Source: Dendrocalamus latiflorus (taxonomy: Eukaryota; Streptophyta; Magnoliopsida; Poales; Poaceae). From it: DNA of 64,000 nt. The notes below the pieces were generated by a model. That model saw only the letters and a list, made by a program, of their open reading frames with translations. It was not told the DNA's origin and searched no databases. Every line of letters begins with the position of its first letter. The first letter of the stretch is position 1. A program made the translations under genes and the position numbers. Location of the stretch: NCBI GenBank assembly GCA_017311315.1, contig CM029650.1, positions 12,605,884-12,669,883 of the forward strand, read 5' to 3'. Below, one piece after another: positions 21,796 through 32,781 of this stretch.

Positions 21796-24700
21796 TGTCG
21801 GACCCCAAGTTTAATACCTGGAATCCTCTGTGATAACACTGCATTATTCCCTGGATCAGCAGATAATGCTCACAGATACATCGCTGCATCATTTCATACA
21901 CGATAAATTCATACATTACAATACCAGAGTTCAAATAGACCACATCGGGCCAGAGTTACAATAGAGCCGTCAGGCCAAATGTGTTACAATACATAAAAGC
22001 GGAAGCGGAAGCGTACATAGCGTAGGGGCACAACTCACCACAGGCAAGTGACTGGGATAACCCGAGTACCAATGCTATTAATTAGGGACCTGACTAATAA
22101 CGAAGGCACCCGCCAAAACTAGCCTGGTCAACTTTACTGAGGCGGGAGGCAAGACTACCGAAGCCTATTCTAACAACCACCGTCTTCATTTCCTTCGGCA
22201 TCCTGATCCTCATAATAAGCGTAGTGCTCTTGATTCACATCTTCTGAAAGGGGGGTTAAGAGCGAGATTGAGCACAAACAACCGTGCTCCGCGAGCCAAC
22301 ACACAGAATGCATATAATTATAGATGCAAGGCTATTCAAGGAAGGCTCGGGTTCTTTTATTTGCATAAAGCGACATTTGAAATTACCATAATTAAAATTT
22401 CTATGACCTAGCATTTTTCAAGAACTTATGATTTAAATACTAAAAGTGTACAATAAACGGAGTAGTTTCCAATTCCAAATTTTATGGTTACATCCACCAT
22501 ATTTTAGGGTTACATCCACCCTATGTTATGGTTACATCCACCAATGCTTAACTTTCGAATAACAGGTTACTTCCACCTTAGTACCAACACTGGAGTACAT
22601 CCCTCCAGGACAAATTACCAAAGTCAGGTTACATCCGCCTGACAGTTTTCTCCCCACCCACAATAGTTTTTAAACAGAACTAACTCGAGGAAGATTTCCA
22701 TGTCTGCCCTTGACCGTGGGCACGGCTATTCGAATAGTTTAAAACACTCTGCAGAGGTTGTACATCTTTACCCACAAGAGACTATCAGCTCGATGAGCCC
22801 ACATGATTCCTTTGCCATGTGGATCGAGAGATCATCACGAGGCCTTTACAATACCTCACCCTATCGTCATCTCACCCATATGGGCTTACCCTTCCCGAAG
22901 AAGGTCCCATAAGTTGTGCGGGAAGATCCACCACAACGTCTAGCGCAGCTGGACTCCACTCTCCACAACGTCTAGCGCAGCTGGTGATCATCACCTTTAC
23001 TCGGTGTCCCATTCAAGCCGGATGTTTATTCCTCTTGCACAATCCCTTCTTTCCCCTACCCGTGAGATGACTTCAAGGGTCTAGTAAATTAGTCAGCCAA
23101 GCCTACACTTTGCCAGCATGTGGTTGTACGGTTATACACGGAGGGACCACACAGGATTAAGTCCTTAGGTTGTTCGGGCGGTCATTCCACAAGCCCCTGT
23201 GTTACATTTACACCCACCACTCTTACCATCCGCCCAAACAGGTTTAGCAATTTTCAGGGTTTTGAGAAGCATAACACATTTTAACATAAAATACTCAGCC
23301 ACGTACATCCCATGGCTGACCCAAAACTAGTTTCCATGATTAAAGAATGATTATCAGGGCTAATAAGGCCCTGGATTCGACAAGACCAGCATGGCAGTAG
23401 TATGACTTATAACTATCTTAGTTATAGTTTATACCTAAGGCGACAATGATCATGTGTGTTCAATGTTACTGGTGGGGTATATTGTTATGAGGTGGATACA
23501 GGTTATTAGCTACCTTAAGAGTGACATACGTTTCCTTATAAAGTAAAGCATGCAGATTTTTATAATTTAAATGAACATAGTTTCACATGAAATATAGGCG
23601 CAACATGATCAAAGTATTGACTCGCCTGGATCAAGAGCTTGAGGGTCTTGGGCTGCTTCGAACTGGGGCTCGCTCGCGTCGTCGAACTCTACTCGGACGA
23701 AAGTACCGGAAAAACCACATAAAATGAAGAGCGCCGAGTAAGAACCAAACAAAACAATAAAACAACTCAAATGAACACGGAATTGAACCAAACCAGAATC
23801 ATTAGACAGGTGTTGATTTTAGAAAATTTTAGCAGTTGGTTTCGTCAAATTCGGAGTTATGGTTAAGGAGTTATGGTGTTTCAAAATTTTAATTGCTGGT
23901 AAATCCGAAAAATAGAAAAGGGGAGGGAAATGGCATTAGCTGACAGGTGGGTCCATATTAATAGGGTTATTGACTATTTAATGGAGGCTTAGGACAGCAT
24001 CATTAAATGGCCGGTTAAGACAGTAGTTTGCTAGGGGATAAACGCGCTGGAGCTTCTCTGTTCTGGCTCCTCACGACCGCAAGGGGGGCGGAGCCGGCCG
24101 GCGGCAGTGGGGGCACGGAGGCGCGGCGGCGCCGGCCGAAATGGGTTGCCCGACCCGGTGCGTGCCTCGGGGAGGGAGGAATCGGCCGGGGTCGGCCGGA
24201 TTTGGCCGGGCGGCGAGTGGCGGCGGTAAGGCGGCGGCGGAGACAGGGGAAGCTGGCGCCGGCGGCTCGGTCAGTGGGGGTTCAATTCCTCAGGGGTGGA
24301 GCATTCTCGGGCAACTACGAGCTCACCTGGGGCGTCAGCCGAGGCCGAGGGAAAGCAGGGCGGTCCGGCGGCGAGAGCGGGCTCGGCGGCGAGGACGAAG
24401 ACGGCGGCGGCTTGCTGGGGAGGGCGGCGAGGTCCGGCGATGGGGTGAGGATGTTTACGGGGTCCCAACGATGCTCCACGCGCAGGGAATCGACCCAAGG
24501 CGTCGCGCTTCGCCGGGGAGATCCGAAGCCGTCGGTGGCGGTGGAGGCACGTCGCCGGTGGCCTGCAAAGGAGGAGGGGCCGATTAATCCGGGGAAGGGG
24601 AAGAGGGGGTAGTGGCGAACGTGGGGAAGAGGGTCATGGGCCCTGGCGACGACCGGAGGGGCGCGGCGGCGAGGTTTGGCCGAAGGAGCGCCCGAGGCAG

Positions 24701-25629
24701 AGTAGGCGGCGGGCTGGCGTAATGAGCGAGCTTCGGCGAGGGGGGTGCGGCACGGCTCAGAGCTCCTTATGGAGGCCGGGAAAGGAGGCTGGGCGCCAAG
24801 GGGGAGACACGGCGGCAGGGAGCCATGCAAGCCTGCTGCACGCGAAGGCGACTGGTGGCAGAGGAGCAGCCAAGCGACGATGACGGGACGGCGTGATCAG
24901 GTGTACCACGGTGGCGCAGCAACAAGGACGAGCGACGTGCACGGCAACGTCTCACAGAAACTGAGGCCGGCTGCCATTGTCGGGCGCTGATGGCGAGGAG
25001 TGGCGCTGAAGACGAGAGCTGACATCGCATTCAATCGCCGACGGAGTTGGTGGCGCATGACGACAAGCTGCAGAGGAGGTGCTGGAACCATGATGGAGAA
25101 GGGAAGAACTCTGCCACCAGGGGGAAGAGAAGAATGGGGCTGGGATGGCATGGAGAAAGAAATGGATGGCCAGGGTTGGCTGGGGAGAAATTCCTTTTAA
25201 TAATATATACATACGCGTATATGTATACGGGTATATATACATATACACATGCATATATCTTTTCTTCACATTCCTAGCCTCCTAAATCCTTTTATCCTTG
25301 AAGTATATTTCATATTTTTAGATTTTATAAGATTAACTTGATTTTCCTACCTGGAGATGGAGCAAGGTTTTCATTTTTAAGTACTTTTGCATTTTCTAGA
25401 ATATACACATATATGCGTATATATTTTCTCCTCTCTTTGACACATTAAAGCACATCTTAATTTCCTAAATCCGTTAAGTCTTGAGATACATTTCAAGTTT
25501 TTAAGCACAACTTGACTTTTCTTTTGAAAACCAAAAATGAATAACCAACTGAGAAGAAATACTTTCAAATTTCATTAACCTAGGTTTGAATTTTTACATT
25601 GATACAAATTGTGAAAATGGGATGTTACA
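21796..25629 (-). repeat. LTR copy 3 of the tandem element (outer 5' LTR)
   Basis: It is 3834 bp and ends at the atcga duplication (25630-25634). Private variants include those near 21982, 22082, 22858, 24559, 25539 and 25612. In element orientation this is the 5' LTR from which a full transcript would start. Confidence 0.93.
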
Positions 25630-25634
25630 ATCGA

Positions 25635-28367
25635 GCCCGACCCCATCGGCCGCATTCTCACCAAGCGCGGCGTCGACATCCCATGAGGCATCAGTGCCTC
25701 CATATGCTGCTTCAAGTACGTGTTCTTGCCTGCAGCTCATAGCAGATACAAATACTCTCGCCAAAGTTGTGCGGCGCGGGTGATCCAGTGGAGGCCATAG
25801 TCGTGCGAAGCCGCCATATACGCGAGTTCATCCACGCGCAGAGCCGCCGTATACGTGAATCCGTCCGCCACGCGGAGCCACCGTATACTTCGATGGGACC
25901 ATGCATGCGTACATGAAGGTGTGCATGGACGGAGACTTCGGGACTTCGAGCCGACTTCGGGCGGGAGACTTCGTGCATACATGGAGACTCCGGGACTTCG
26001 AGCCGACTTCGGGCGGGAGACTTCGTGCATACATGGAGACTCCGGGACTTCACGCATGCATGAAGACTTCGGGTCTTCGAGCCGACTTCGGGCGGGAGAC
26101 TTCGTGCATACATGGAGACTCCGAGACTTCGCGTATGCATGGAGACTTCGGGTGGGAGACGCATACATGAAGTCCCGTGCGATGGTGATGGCGGAGGCCA
26201 CAGGCGTCGGTGCGGAGATGGCTGTGACTTCGGCGAGGCGAAGGCGGAGGCCGGAGAGTAGAGGCGTCGTCGCGAAGATGGCCTCGACGCAGGGGATTGC
26301 GACGTGGAGATCGGCACCAGCACCGGCCTGCGCGTCCTCCCGTGGCTCGCTATTCACCATCCTGCGCGCGGCGGTGCCACGTACGCGAGAACTGACGCGG
26401 GGACTCTTGGAGCTACATGCGCCTGCACACGTGAAGTCCGAGGGCTGCCTGCGCTGCATGGATGGACGCCTCCCGCGTCGTGAGCGAGGTCTTCTTCATT
26501 GCATGGATGGAGTCTCATAGACCTCATACATGCGCGCGGCGTGCCGGTCCGGGTACGGGCACCGCGGCGCCGACGTCGGCCGCGGGCCGACTCTGGCACT
26601 GTAGCTCATGTTGTGGTTGTAGAGACGTCTGGCCAGCTCGCCGTAGTGGTCCTGCGGGAATACGCCCTTGCTGCGCGCTGCACCCAGGCTTTCGCTTCTC
26701 CTCGTTTGTGAAGATGAAGTGTGCGAGCATGGATGGGTCAAGAGCTCGTTGCCGTGACACCGCTCCGCTCGGCGTGGACGAGTCGCGGGAGACTTTGCGA
26801 ACGTGCACCGGAGACTTCGCGCACGTGTGCCAGTCGTCGCGGAGGCGAAGGCTGGCGAAGTCCCCGTGGCGTCGAGGCGGAGGCCGGCGAAGACCACGCG
26901 GCGCCGAGGCGAAGGCCGGCTAGAGAAGGACGCCTCGCTCTCCGTCAATATTTCCCACGCTCGACGACGCGGAGGGTAGACTCAGCAACGCAGAGGCTTC
27001 GGCGGCGGGGCGCTCGACGACGTGTAACATGGACACCTCGGCCAAGGCTGTGAAGATGCGATCGCTAACGCCCGTCCTACTTCAAAGACCTCGCCGGGCG
27101 TCCAACGCCGCCTCCATGCCGGACGTTGGACGGGGACGCCGCTCGCCGGGACCTCGCCGAGGAGCGTGGTGCGGAGGCAGGGCTGGTCTTCCCCAGCAGG
27201 CGCGCGCCGCAACGCCATCGCTCGCGGTCGCCTGCTCATGTCGCGCGTCTGTGGGCGGAGACGAGACGCAGCACAAAGCGGTGCATTGGACGAGGACGTT
27301 GCGCATCCACCAGCGGCAGCACGCCGGCGATCCGAGTGGCCGGTGGATCCCCCGGGGCAGAGCCTCCAAGGCGGCTTCCCTGAGCTCTTTCCCCGCCCGC
27401 ACTTCCGCTGCTGCCGCCAATGTCCTGCGATGCAGAAGGCCGCGACTCCGCGGCACCGCGAAGACGAACGGGGTCGGAGCCAACCTTCGGCCGCGCGGGG
27501 ACTCCGCCCTGCCATGCGACGTCACCCGGCGCCCATCGGCTTTGCACCCCGCGGAGCCTTCAGTGCTGGCGCGATAAAGCGGAGACCAAGATGACGCTGC
27601 GGAGTCCAAGCCGGCATGGAGACGAGCACGGAGAGCTGGTCGCCAGCCGCGCGAAGATGAACGTATGCTCTGTACGTGAAGACGAGATGCTTTGCACGCA
27701 TACTCACTCTCTCCTGCATGAAGGTGAGCCATAGTGGACGTAGGGGCCATGCACGCATGCCTGGATGGACACCCCATGCATGCACGTAGGGGCCCATGCA
27801 AGCATGAATGAGAGGCTCATGGGTGAATATGTGAATGCATGCCTGGTTGGAGATGCGGATAATATTCTGGACGGGCTGGCGTGGATGGTCTTGCCGTCGT
27901 GCATACACGAATACATACGCGCTGCGGCCGCATCCCACATCCGCACTCGCAGAGGCCCGTCATAATGCGGAGACTTGGCCCGGAGGCTCAGCGCGCAAGG
28001 TCTACGCCGCGCGAAGACTCGGCGACCGGAGGCCAGAGGGGCGAAGCCACGGCACACGAAGGCCGTGCGCGCAGCGGAGCTACGACGCACGAAGGCTGAG
28101 GCAGTGACACCTAAGCGCGCCGCTCGCGCCTTGAAGATTCACATGCGAAGCCTGGCGAGATAGCAGCGACATGAAAATAGGCAACGCGCTCAGATCTGTT
28201 CAATACTAGATCTACAAAACAGAGCGATTCAACCAGATCTACTCAGTGTTTCACTTATCTGTCGCTGATGGCCCGAAGCTGCATGCTCTCAGGAGCAAGA
28301 AGATCCACATAGCCACTGCTCTTATTGAATACTGGAGAAATCTCTTCCATACGTAACTTCTAGTCGT
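25635..28367 (-). mobile_element. GC-rich internal region of element H
   Basis: This lies immediately downstream, in minus orientation, of the primer site and LTR at 28368-28674, so it is most simply the internal region of that element. It contains the 52-bp minisatellite and, at 26200-28140, GC-rich sequence with recurring GCGAAGGC/GCGAAGAC phrases. Open frames exist on both strands (up to 240 codons), but their composition is low-complexity and no gag or pol motif is visible. No left LTR was found between here and 5168. The element may be a large non-autonomous derivative that captured other DNA, which is inference. Confidence 0.45.
25931..26168. repeat. Minisatellite, 52-bp unit
   Basis: Units 25931-25982 and 25983-26034 are nearly identical 52-mers, each starting GGAGACT and ending GTGCATACAT. 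A variant unit with a 27-bp insertion spans 26035-26113, followed by shortened units to 26168. Each boundary is the phrase CATACATGGAGAC. The period is not a multiple of three, so the open frames across it are not strong evidence of coding. Confidence 0.9.
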
Positions 28368-28384
28368 CCCCACGGACGGCGCCA
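28368..28384 (-). other. Primer-binding site, TGGCGCC type
   Basis: On the minus strand TGGCGCCGTCCGTGGGG lies two bases after the LTR end. The TGGCGCC start is common in plant Gypsy elements primed by a tRNA ending GGCGCCA. It differs from the initiator-Met site of every other element here. Confidence 0.7.
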
Positions 28385-28386
28385 TC

Positions 28387-28674
28387 TGTTGTAGCTACGG
28401 GCTAAACAGGAATGAAGGGGACTAGTAGAAGGAGAGGAGGAGATGAGCCAGGTCTGTGTGGGGGAGTTGAGTAAGGATGATGGAGATGTCCCCCCTTGCC
28501 CCTCCTGGGGGCTTATATATATGTGAGTGGGGTAGAATGGGAAATCCCCATTCTACCCCTTAGTATTTACAAAGGATGGGGGTACACTGGTATATTCCTC
28601 TACACTATTGGGCCTATTACATGTTGGACTAGTTGCACGGCCCAGTCGCGGGGGGTTGGACCACCCCTACAACA
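28387..28674 (-). mobile_element. 5' LTR of element H, 288 bp
   Basis: The ends TGTTGTAG and CTACAACA form a perfect 8-bp inverted repeat. A TATA box (TATATATAAG on the minus strand, about 28514-28524) lies mid-LTR, as expected for a promoter. The primer site follows on the left. The partner LTR is not seen in the window, so a target duplication cannot be tested. Confidence 0.7.
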
Positions 28675-29746
28675 GGACCTTTGGCTAAATTATGATATTG
28701 AGCAACTTGATATTCTAAAAATCTATTTAATTTTAGATTATTTCCACTTGGCTTTAGCTTTGCTATGTATGGTTTGCCATGATCTAGAATAGTTACTTCA
28801 CTAAACATGGCTTGGTGCTATACTTGTAGAGTCATTTTGGATAATTTTCATGGCTCCAATGCTAAAATAAATAAAATATAGCCACTTCATTTTATTATAT
28901 TCTATCTTCTTCCGTGCATGTTGATAATTCCATTGTCAAAGGGGATAACGCTTGATAAAAAATGCATTCTTAAAGCATGATTTGGCATTTTTGTGCAAAA
29001 TCTTGCTAAGTTGTAGCTTTATTGTTTTTTTGTTATTCTCTTGATCTTTTGATTTCTTCTCACCATGACCATGGTCAAATAGAACAATTATTCTTTCATA
29101 TGAATCTAAAGTGGGATTTCCCAATTCATTTGGTGGATTTGAAGTTTTTTGTGGAAAACTTGCCATTTTTAGTAGCTTCGGTCCATTTCTATCTCATATG
29201 GTCATTTTCAGCCTGTGCATGCTTCTTGTGACCATTTTGAACTCTATTTGCAAATTCCCATTTCTATTGTGTAAAATCACCTCCAAATTGCATTTTTGTG
29301 AAATTATCAATGATTCATCAAGGGGGAGATTGAAGGATCATGTGGGAAGGTCCATGGTTTTGTTGTGATAAACAATTGTCATTTTGGATGAGTGGGAAGG
29401 TCCAAGGTCAGTGTTTATGGGTTACATGAGATATGTTATTGCTAAAATGTGAGTCAATATATGAAGAACTTGTGCCCAAAATGATTTCTTTATCATTGGA
29501 TGTGTAAGGTCACTTCGAGTCAACTATGGTCAACGGTGAGAATTAGGGCCACACTCATGAAGGAGTCGAAGCCAACAATTATTAATGATGCCAGGTGAGA
29601 TGGTGAGCTCAAGCATGGCAGGAGAAGGGGCGAAAAATGTTGTAGGAAAGTTTGAACGGTGGGTTTGCACTATGTGGCATGGTTGGTCCAAATGAGGCAT
29701 GGTCTAATGGAACCAGAACGGAAGAGACTTGCTGATGCATGGCATG
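28675..29746 (+). mobile_element. Copia-like 3' internal region and LTR start
   Basis: AT-rich non-coding sequence leads to a polypurine tract TCAAGGGGGAGA (29318-29329), followed by TGAAGGATCATG, which looks like an LTR start at 29331. The phrase CAAGGGGGAGATTG at the internal/LTR border is typical of plant Copia elements. The LTR is interrupted by element A at 29752 (duplication ctagt at 29747-29751). No coding sequence for pol is visible, so the Copia assignment rests on this junction only. Confidence 0.4.
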
Positions 29747-29751
29747 CTAGT

Positions 29752-30214
29752 TGATGAGGCGATGGGGTCCCGATCTTCCGATAGGATGATAACTATCGAT
29801 TTTGTTGGAGATGACTCTTGCGATCCGACTACAACCGTACGAGACGTCACTTGCGCCTTAGCAATCGCTGAACCACACCCAAGTCGTTATCAACCGTGCC
29901 AAGAACGCGGTTGACCTGACCACGAAGGTCTATTCCTGCATGCAATCGAAGAACAAGCAAGAACAAGGATAGTGAGCAACCTGAATTTGCTAGATATAAA
30001 AGTCGCACAAGGATAGTTGAGGTTCTGTAACACGAATCTGTTGGTCTAGCCGACACAAGAGAACGTGGAGTTTGCACAAGGGGCTAAACTGATCTAAACA
30101 AAACCTTTTTGAAACGATCTCACCTTATAATTTAAGTGATGCGTAGGAGCTCTTGTAATTGGAACAACAAGCATAGCAAATATGGTTGTATCCATAGGGG
30201 TCGTGTCCTCATCA
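29752..30214 (-). repeat. 3' LTR of element A
   Basis: TGATGAGGACACGACCCC...CCTCATCA on the minus strand. The last ~340 bases match the end of the C LTR and the first ~125 match its start. The join falls at AGGTTTT, a 7-bp string present at both breakpoints in the full-length relatives. Confidence 0.92.
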
Positions 30215-31665
30215 TCCTCCCCTTCTTGAAAACAAAGCCGTCCTCGGCTTTTGATAAACTGAAAGTATGGTAACAAAGAAGCCAAGGTGTATGCATGGTA
30301 TATGTATATGTCATCCGTTTTAACAGTTCTTCGTTGTTGCACAATTAATGTTATAACACAGCAGCAATCATAAAAGCTCATTGTATTATTAACCCAAAAG
30401 TAATGATATATGTTAATGAACAAATCAAAATTTCTCACACAGTAATTATCGCAACTTGTTTTGCAAATGTAAGTGAAGCATTTATGCAATTCAAATCTTT
30501 GAAGTTGTAAACTTGTTGTGGTGGCACATATAGGCAAAGCTACAACTTTTGGAATCAAACAAAGTTTATCCATATAATCAGAGTTCAATTGAGCAATAGC
30601 AAATTCACCTAGTAAGGGTGAAAATATTTGCAAGTTCTTCCATACATCAATTTCATTATTCAGATTGTCAATGTTAGATGGTTCAACAAGAGAAGAACAC
30701 ATAGGCATTGAATGATCACTAAATTTTATTTTTCTTTCATAATGAACAAGATTGAGCATACAAGAGTTGTTGTTCAAAACAACAAGCTTCAATTCATCCA
30801 TGTGTTCACAAGTTATGCATATTCGATATACAAGAAATTGATTTCCTACACGATAATCTCCAATCAAACTAAACTTATACCCAGGGGTGTAGGCACTAAA
30901 CAAGAATTTCGAACATGCAAGTTCAGAAACTTTCTCCATAGCACAATCCAAACTAACAGCCTCATTAAGCTTGATATAGCACAATGCATCAGCAGGGGAT
31001 ATTCTATCAAATACTTCCTTATGTGTAATTAATTCGACATGTGCAAAATTATGAGAATTTAGATCAGCACATGGTTCGTTCAAGTCAACACAAGGAATAT
31101 CAAAAGATTGCACTACAGCAGGTATATACTCACAAGGTTGATCTATGTCTTGTTGTAGCACCAAATCAGTACCTTTGTCATTATCGTCCTCATCAGATAC
31201 TGTAGGTACCTCAAACTTCTCCTCTAATGGCATAAGATGCACCAGATCATTCTTCACCTCTTCAAGTATCTCGATGATATCTGTAGATGGAGTAGGAGCC
31301 AAAATAATATCAATATTTTCAGTTACCTCAGATTGCACCTCGCTTGTGACCGTGGGTGGTGGAGGTACAAAACGATATTGCAATTTCTTCTTCATCTCCT
31401 CCCATGTGTAGATGTAGTGGAACTCAAGATTCGACCACCAATGTTGAACATCACCAATCAGCGCCGTCCTTGCCATGCTCATCTTCTCATACGGATCAAG
31501 ATCTTGTCTTTCAAAGTAGCTATCCATCATAGTAACCCACAAGAAGTAGTCCGACGACGTACTCTCAGCGGTGAGTGGCAAAATATATACCGGTAATTGT
31601 TTCCCTTCGAGTTCAAATCTGCCCGCGATGACATCATAATCTACCAACTTTCTCAAGCCTGTCAT
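30094..31665 (-). CDS. Gag-like protein of element A, about 523 aa
   Basis: The chosen start is ATG at 31665 (MTGLRKLVDYD), preceded by the TTTTCTACTAACA leader motif shared by A-D; the frame is open for 16 codons further upstream. Residues ~38-100 fit the retrotransposon gag/capsid pattern (PF03732 type): ARTALIGDVQHWW at 65-77, then W88 and RFVPP at 98-102. An acidic linker follows. From ~215 comes the module shared with B, C and D (HKEVFDRISPADALCY, then FLFSAYTPGYKF). The frame continues over the polypurine tract (FQEGEDDED) and ends inside the 3' LTR. There is no zinc knuckle, protease or polymerase. It presumably packages element RNA, with enzymes from a relative. Confidence 0.8.
   Translation of the reverse strand: MTGLRKLVDYDVIAGRFELEGKQLPVYILPLTAESTSSDYFLWVTMMDSYFERQDLDPYEKMSMARTALIGDVQHWWSNLEFHYIYTWEEMKKKLQYRFVPPPPTVTSEVQSEVTENIDIILAPTPSTDIIEILEEVKNDLVHLMPLEEKFEVPTVSDEDDNDKGTDLVLQQDIDQPCEYIPAVVQSFDIPCVDLNEPCADLNSHNFAHVELITHKEVFDRISPADALCYIKLNEAVSLDCAMEKVSELACSKFLFSAYTPGYKFSLIGDYRVGNQFLVYRICITCEHMDELKLVVLNNNSCMLNLVHYERKIKFSDHSMPMCSSLVEPSNIDNLNNEIDVWKNLQIFSPLLGEFAIAQLNSDYMDKLCLIPKVVALPICATTTSLQLQRFELHKCFTYICKTSCDNYCVRNFDLFINIYHYFWVNNTMSFYDCCCVITLIVQQRRTVKTDDIYIYHAYTLASLLPYFQFIKSRGRLCFQEGEDDEDTTPMDTTIFAMLVVPITRAPTHHLNYKVRSFQKGFV
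30215..30228 (-). other. Polypurine tract of element A
   Basis: CAAGAAGGGGAGGA on the minus strand abuts the LTR start. It also encodes part of the ORF (Q-E-G-E-D). It corresponds to the first of two tracts present in relatives C and D. Confidence 0.88.
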
Positions 31666-32767
31666 TGTTAGTAGAAAACAAGGAAACAAATCACAAGTAA
31701 ATGTTCCTATCAACTACTAGGATATGGAGGCTCATATCAAGTCACACATCTCTCATGCTCTTACCAAATTCTTACGAGTTCTTACCAAAGCAAACAGGTG
31801 GTGCAACCGGTGGCTGGTTCGTGATAAATCTAACTCAAGTGATGAGTAAAGCGATTGCAAGGTACAGCGAGACCTGTTCGGTTAGTAGAAAAGTGGAGCT
31901 TGGATAGGCTATGTATTTTGTAGCAAAGGAAAACAATCAATTAATTTCAGAAATTGCACAGAATTGAATTATAGTTCGTATCTAGCACTTAGCCTATGTT
32001 CCTGATCAACCAAGGATGGAAGACGGCTAAAATATATGTATGGCAATGTATGGGAGTGGTAAATACAAGATAATTCAATCGAATGCAATCTGCAATTGAA
32101 GAACACAAAGATTGATCCAAAACTTGAAAACTGAAGATTTCTGTCCACTGGACAGCACGTCGGTATTTCGGCCGTAACTTTTTGTCAGTTGCCGTTTTTT
32201 CAATGATTCTTTTTTTCTCGGTTTTCTGACGGCTTTTTCTACAACTTTTGTTTTGGGGCCAAGTTATGGAAACCGACCGAAAAAGTCGCACAAAATTCAC
32301 AAGTGCCGACTGTTGCAGATTCAATCTGGAATTTTGGGTCAACTTTCACCGCTTATATCTCTTAACTGCCTTTCTGGAATGACGTGAAATTTTACAGATA
32401 GATGGATGATAAATTTTTGAATCTAATGGCGGTGGTCTCACTCAAAAATAATCTCGGAATCAAAAGATATGGCGTTTTTGGTGGCGGCTCCAGAGGAAGG
32501 AAAAATCAGCCGAATTGGAATTAGGGTTTGGGGTGGGGATTTTTTTTGTTTGGATTTTTTATGGAATCAAGGATATGACCAGCAACTAGACAAAGCTAAA
32601 ACGGACACAAATTCAATTTAGCAAACCAAAACTAACAGATTGAAAGGCACAACGGGGTTTGGACAGCGAAAATTAACTCTTTTTGTGGGGCAATTTTTTC
32701 TGGACTATGGGAAATAAAAATCAATCTACTAACTAGGGATACAAAGAATTCCTACCGGTCAACTGAA
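31666..32767 (-). other. 5' leader of element A
   Basis: About 1.1 kb of non-coding sequence between primer site and gag start. It is conserved with the leaders of B (37577-38678), C (40822-41941) and D (57994-59096), including blocks near TGGAAATAAAAATCAATC and the CACCGGTTGCACCACCTG region. The conservation suggests packaging or translation signals. No ORF is convincing. Confidence 0.7.
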
Positions 32768-32779
32768 GCTCTGATACCA
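32768..32779 (-). other. Primer-binding site of element A
   Basis: TGGTATCAGAGC on the minus strand, two bases from the 5' LTR end at 32782. It matches initiator tRNA-Met. Confidence 0.9.
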
Positions 32780-32781
32780 AC

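Larger units (their letters stand above)
5544..25629 (-). mobile_element. Tandem LTR retrotransposon: LTR-internal-LTR-internal-LTR
   Basis: Three 3834-bp LTRs alternate with two 4292-bp internal regions at an exact 8126-bp period. Outer ends are TGTCGGACCCC (5544) and GATGTTACA (25629), flanked by the perfect duplication atcga at 5539-5543 and 25630-25634. No duplication separates the inner units, so this is one insertion locus. The minus orientation follows from the primer sites beside LTRs 2 and 3 and from the polypurine tracts. No pol is present; each internal has one 332-codon ORF in the gag position. It is non-autonomous. I lean towards Gypsy, but the superfamily cannot be fixed from the sequence alone. 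Confidence 0.95.

Noticed and set aside
5544..25629. Possibility that the 8126-bp tandem is an assembly artefact
   Set aside because: Each copy has private substitutions, one internal copy has a private stop codon, and the outer duplication is intact. A collapsed or duplicated contig would not create these. Long reads would still be decisive.
5539..25690. Interrupted gene reading MASIEPDPIGRILTKRGVDIP across the tandem insertion
   Set aside because: It is only 21 codons once the insertion is ignored, with no recognisable family or upstream exon, so chance is likely.
25712..26520. Overlapping ORFs of 203-240 codons on both strands
   Set aside because: They run across the 52-bp minisatellite, whose period is not a multiple of three, and give low-complexity repeats with no domain. 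GC-rich stop scarcity explains them.
26462..28107. Many ORFs of 100-240 codons in the GC-rich part of element H
   Set aside because: All six frames are similarly open, with no motif and no consistent codon pattern. I report the region but no gene.
28495..28792. 98-codon ORF over the element H LTR
   Set aside because: It overlaps the TATA box and LTR end in antisense orientation and has no domain.
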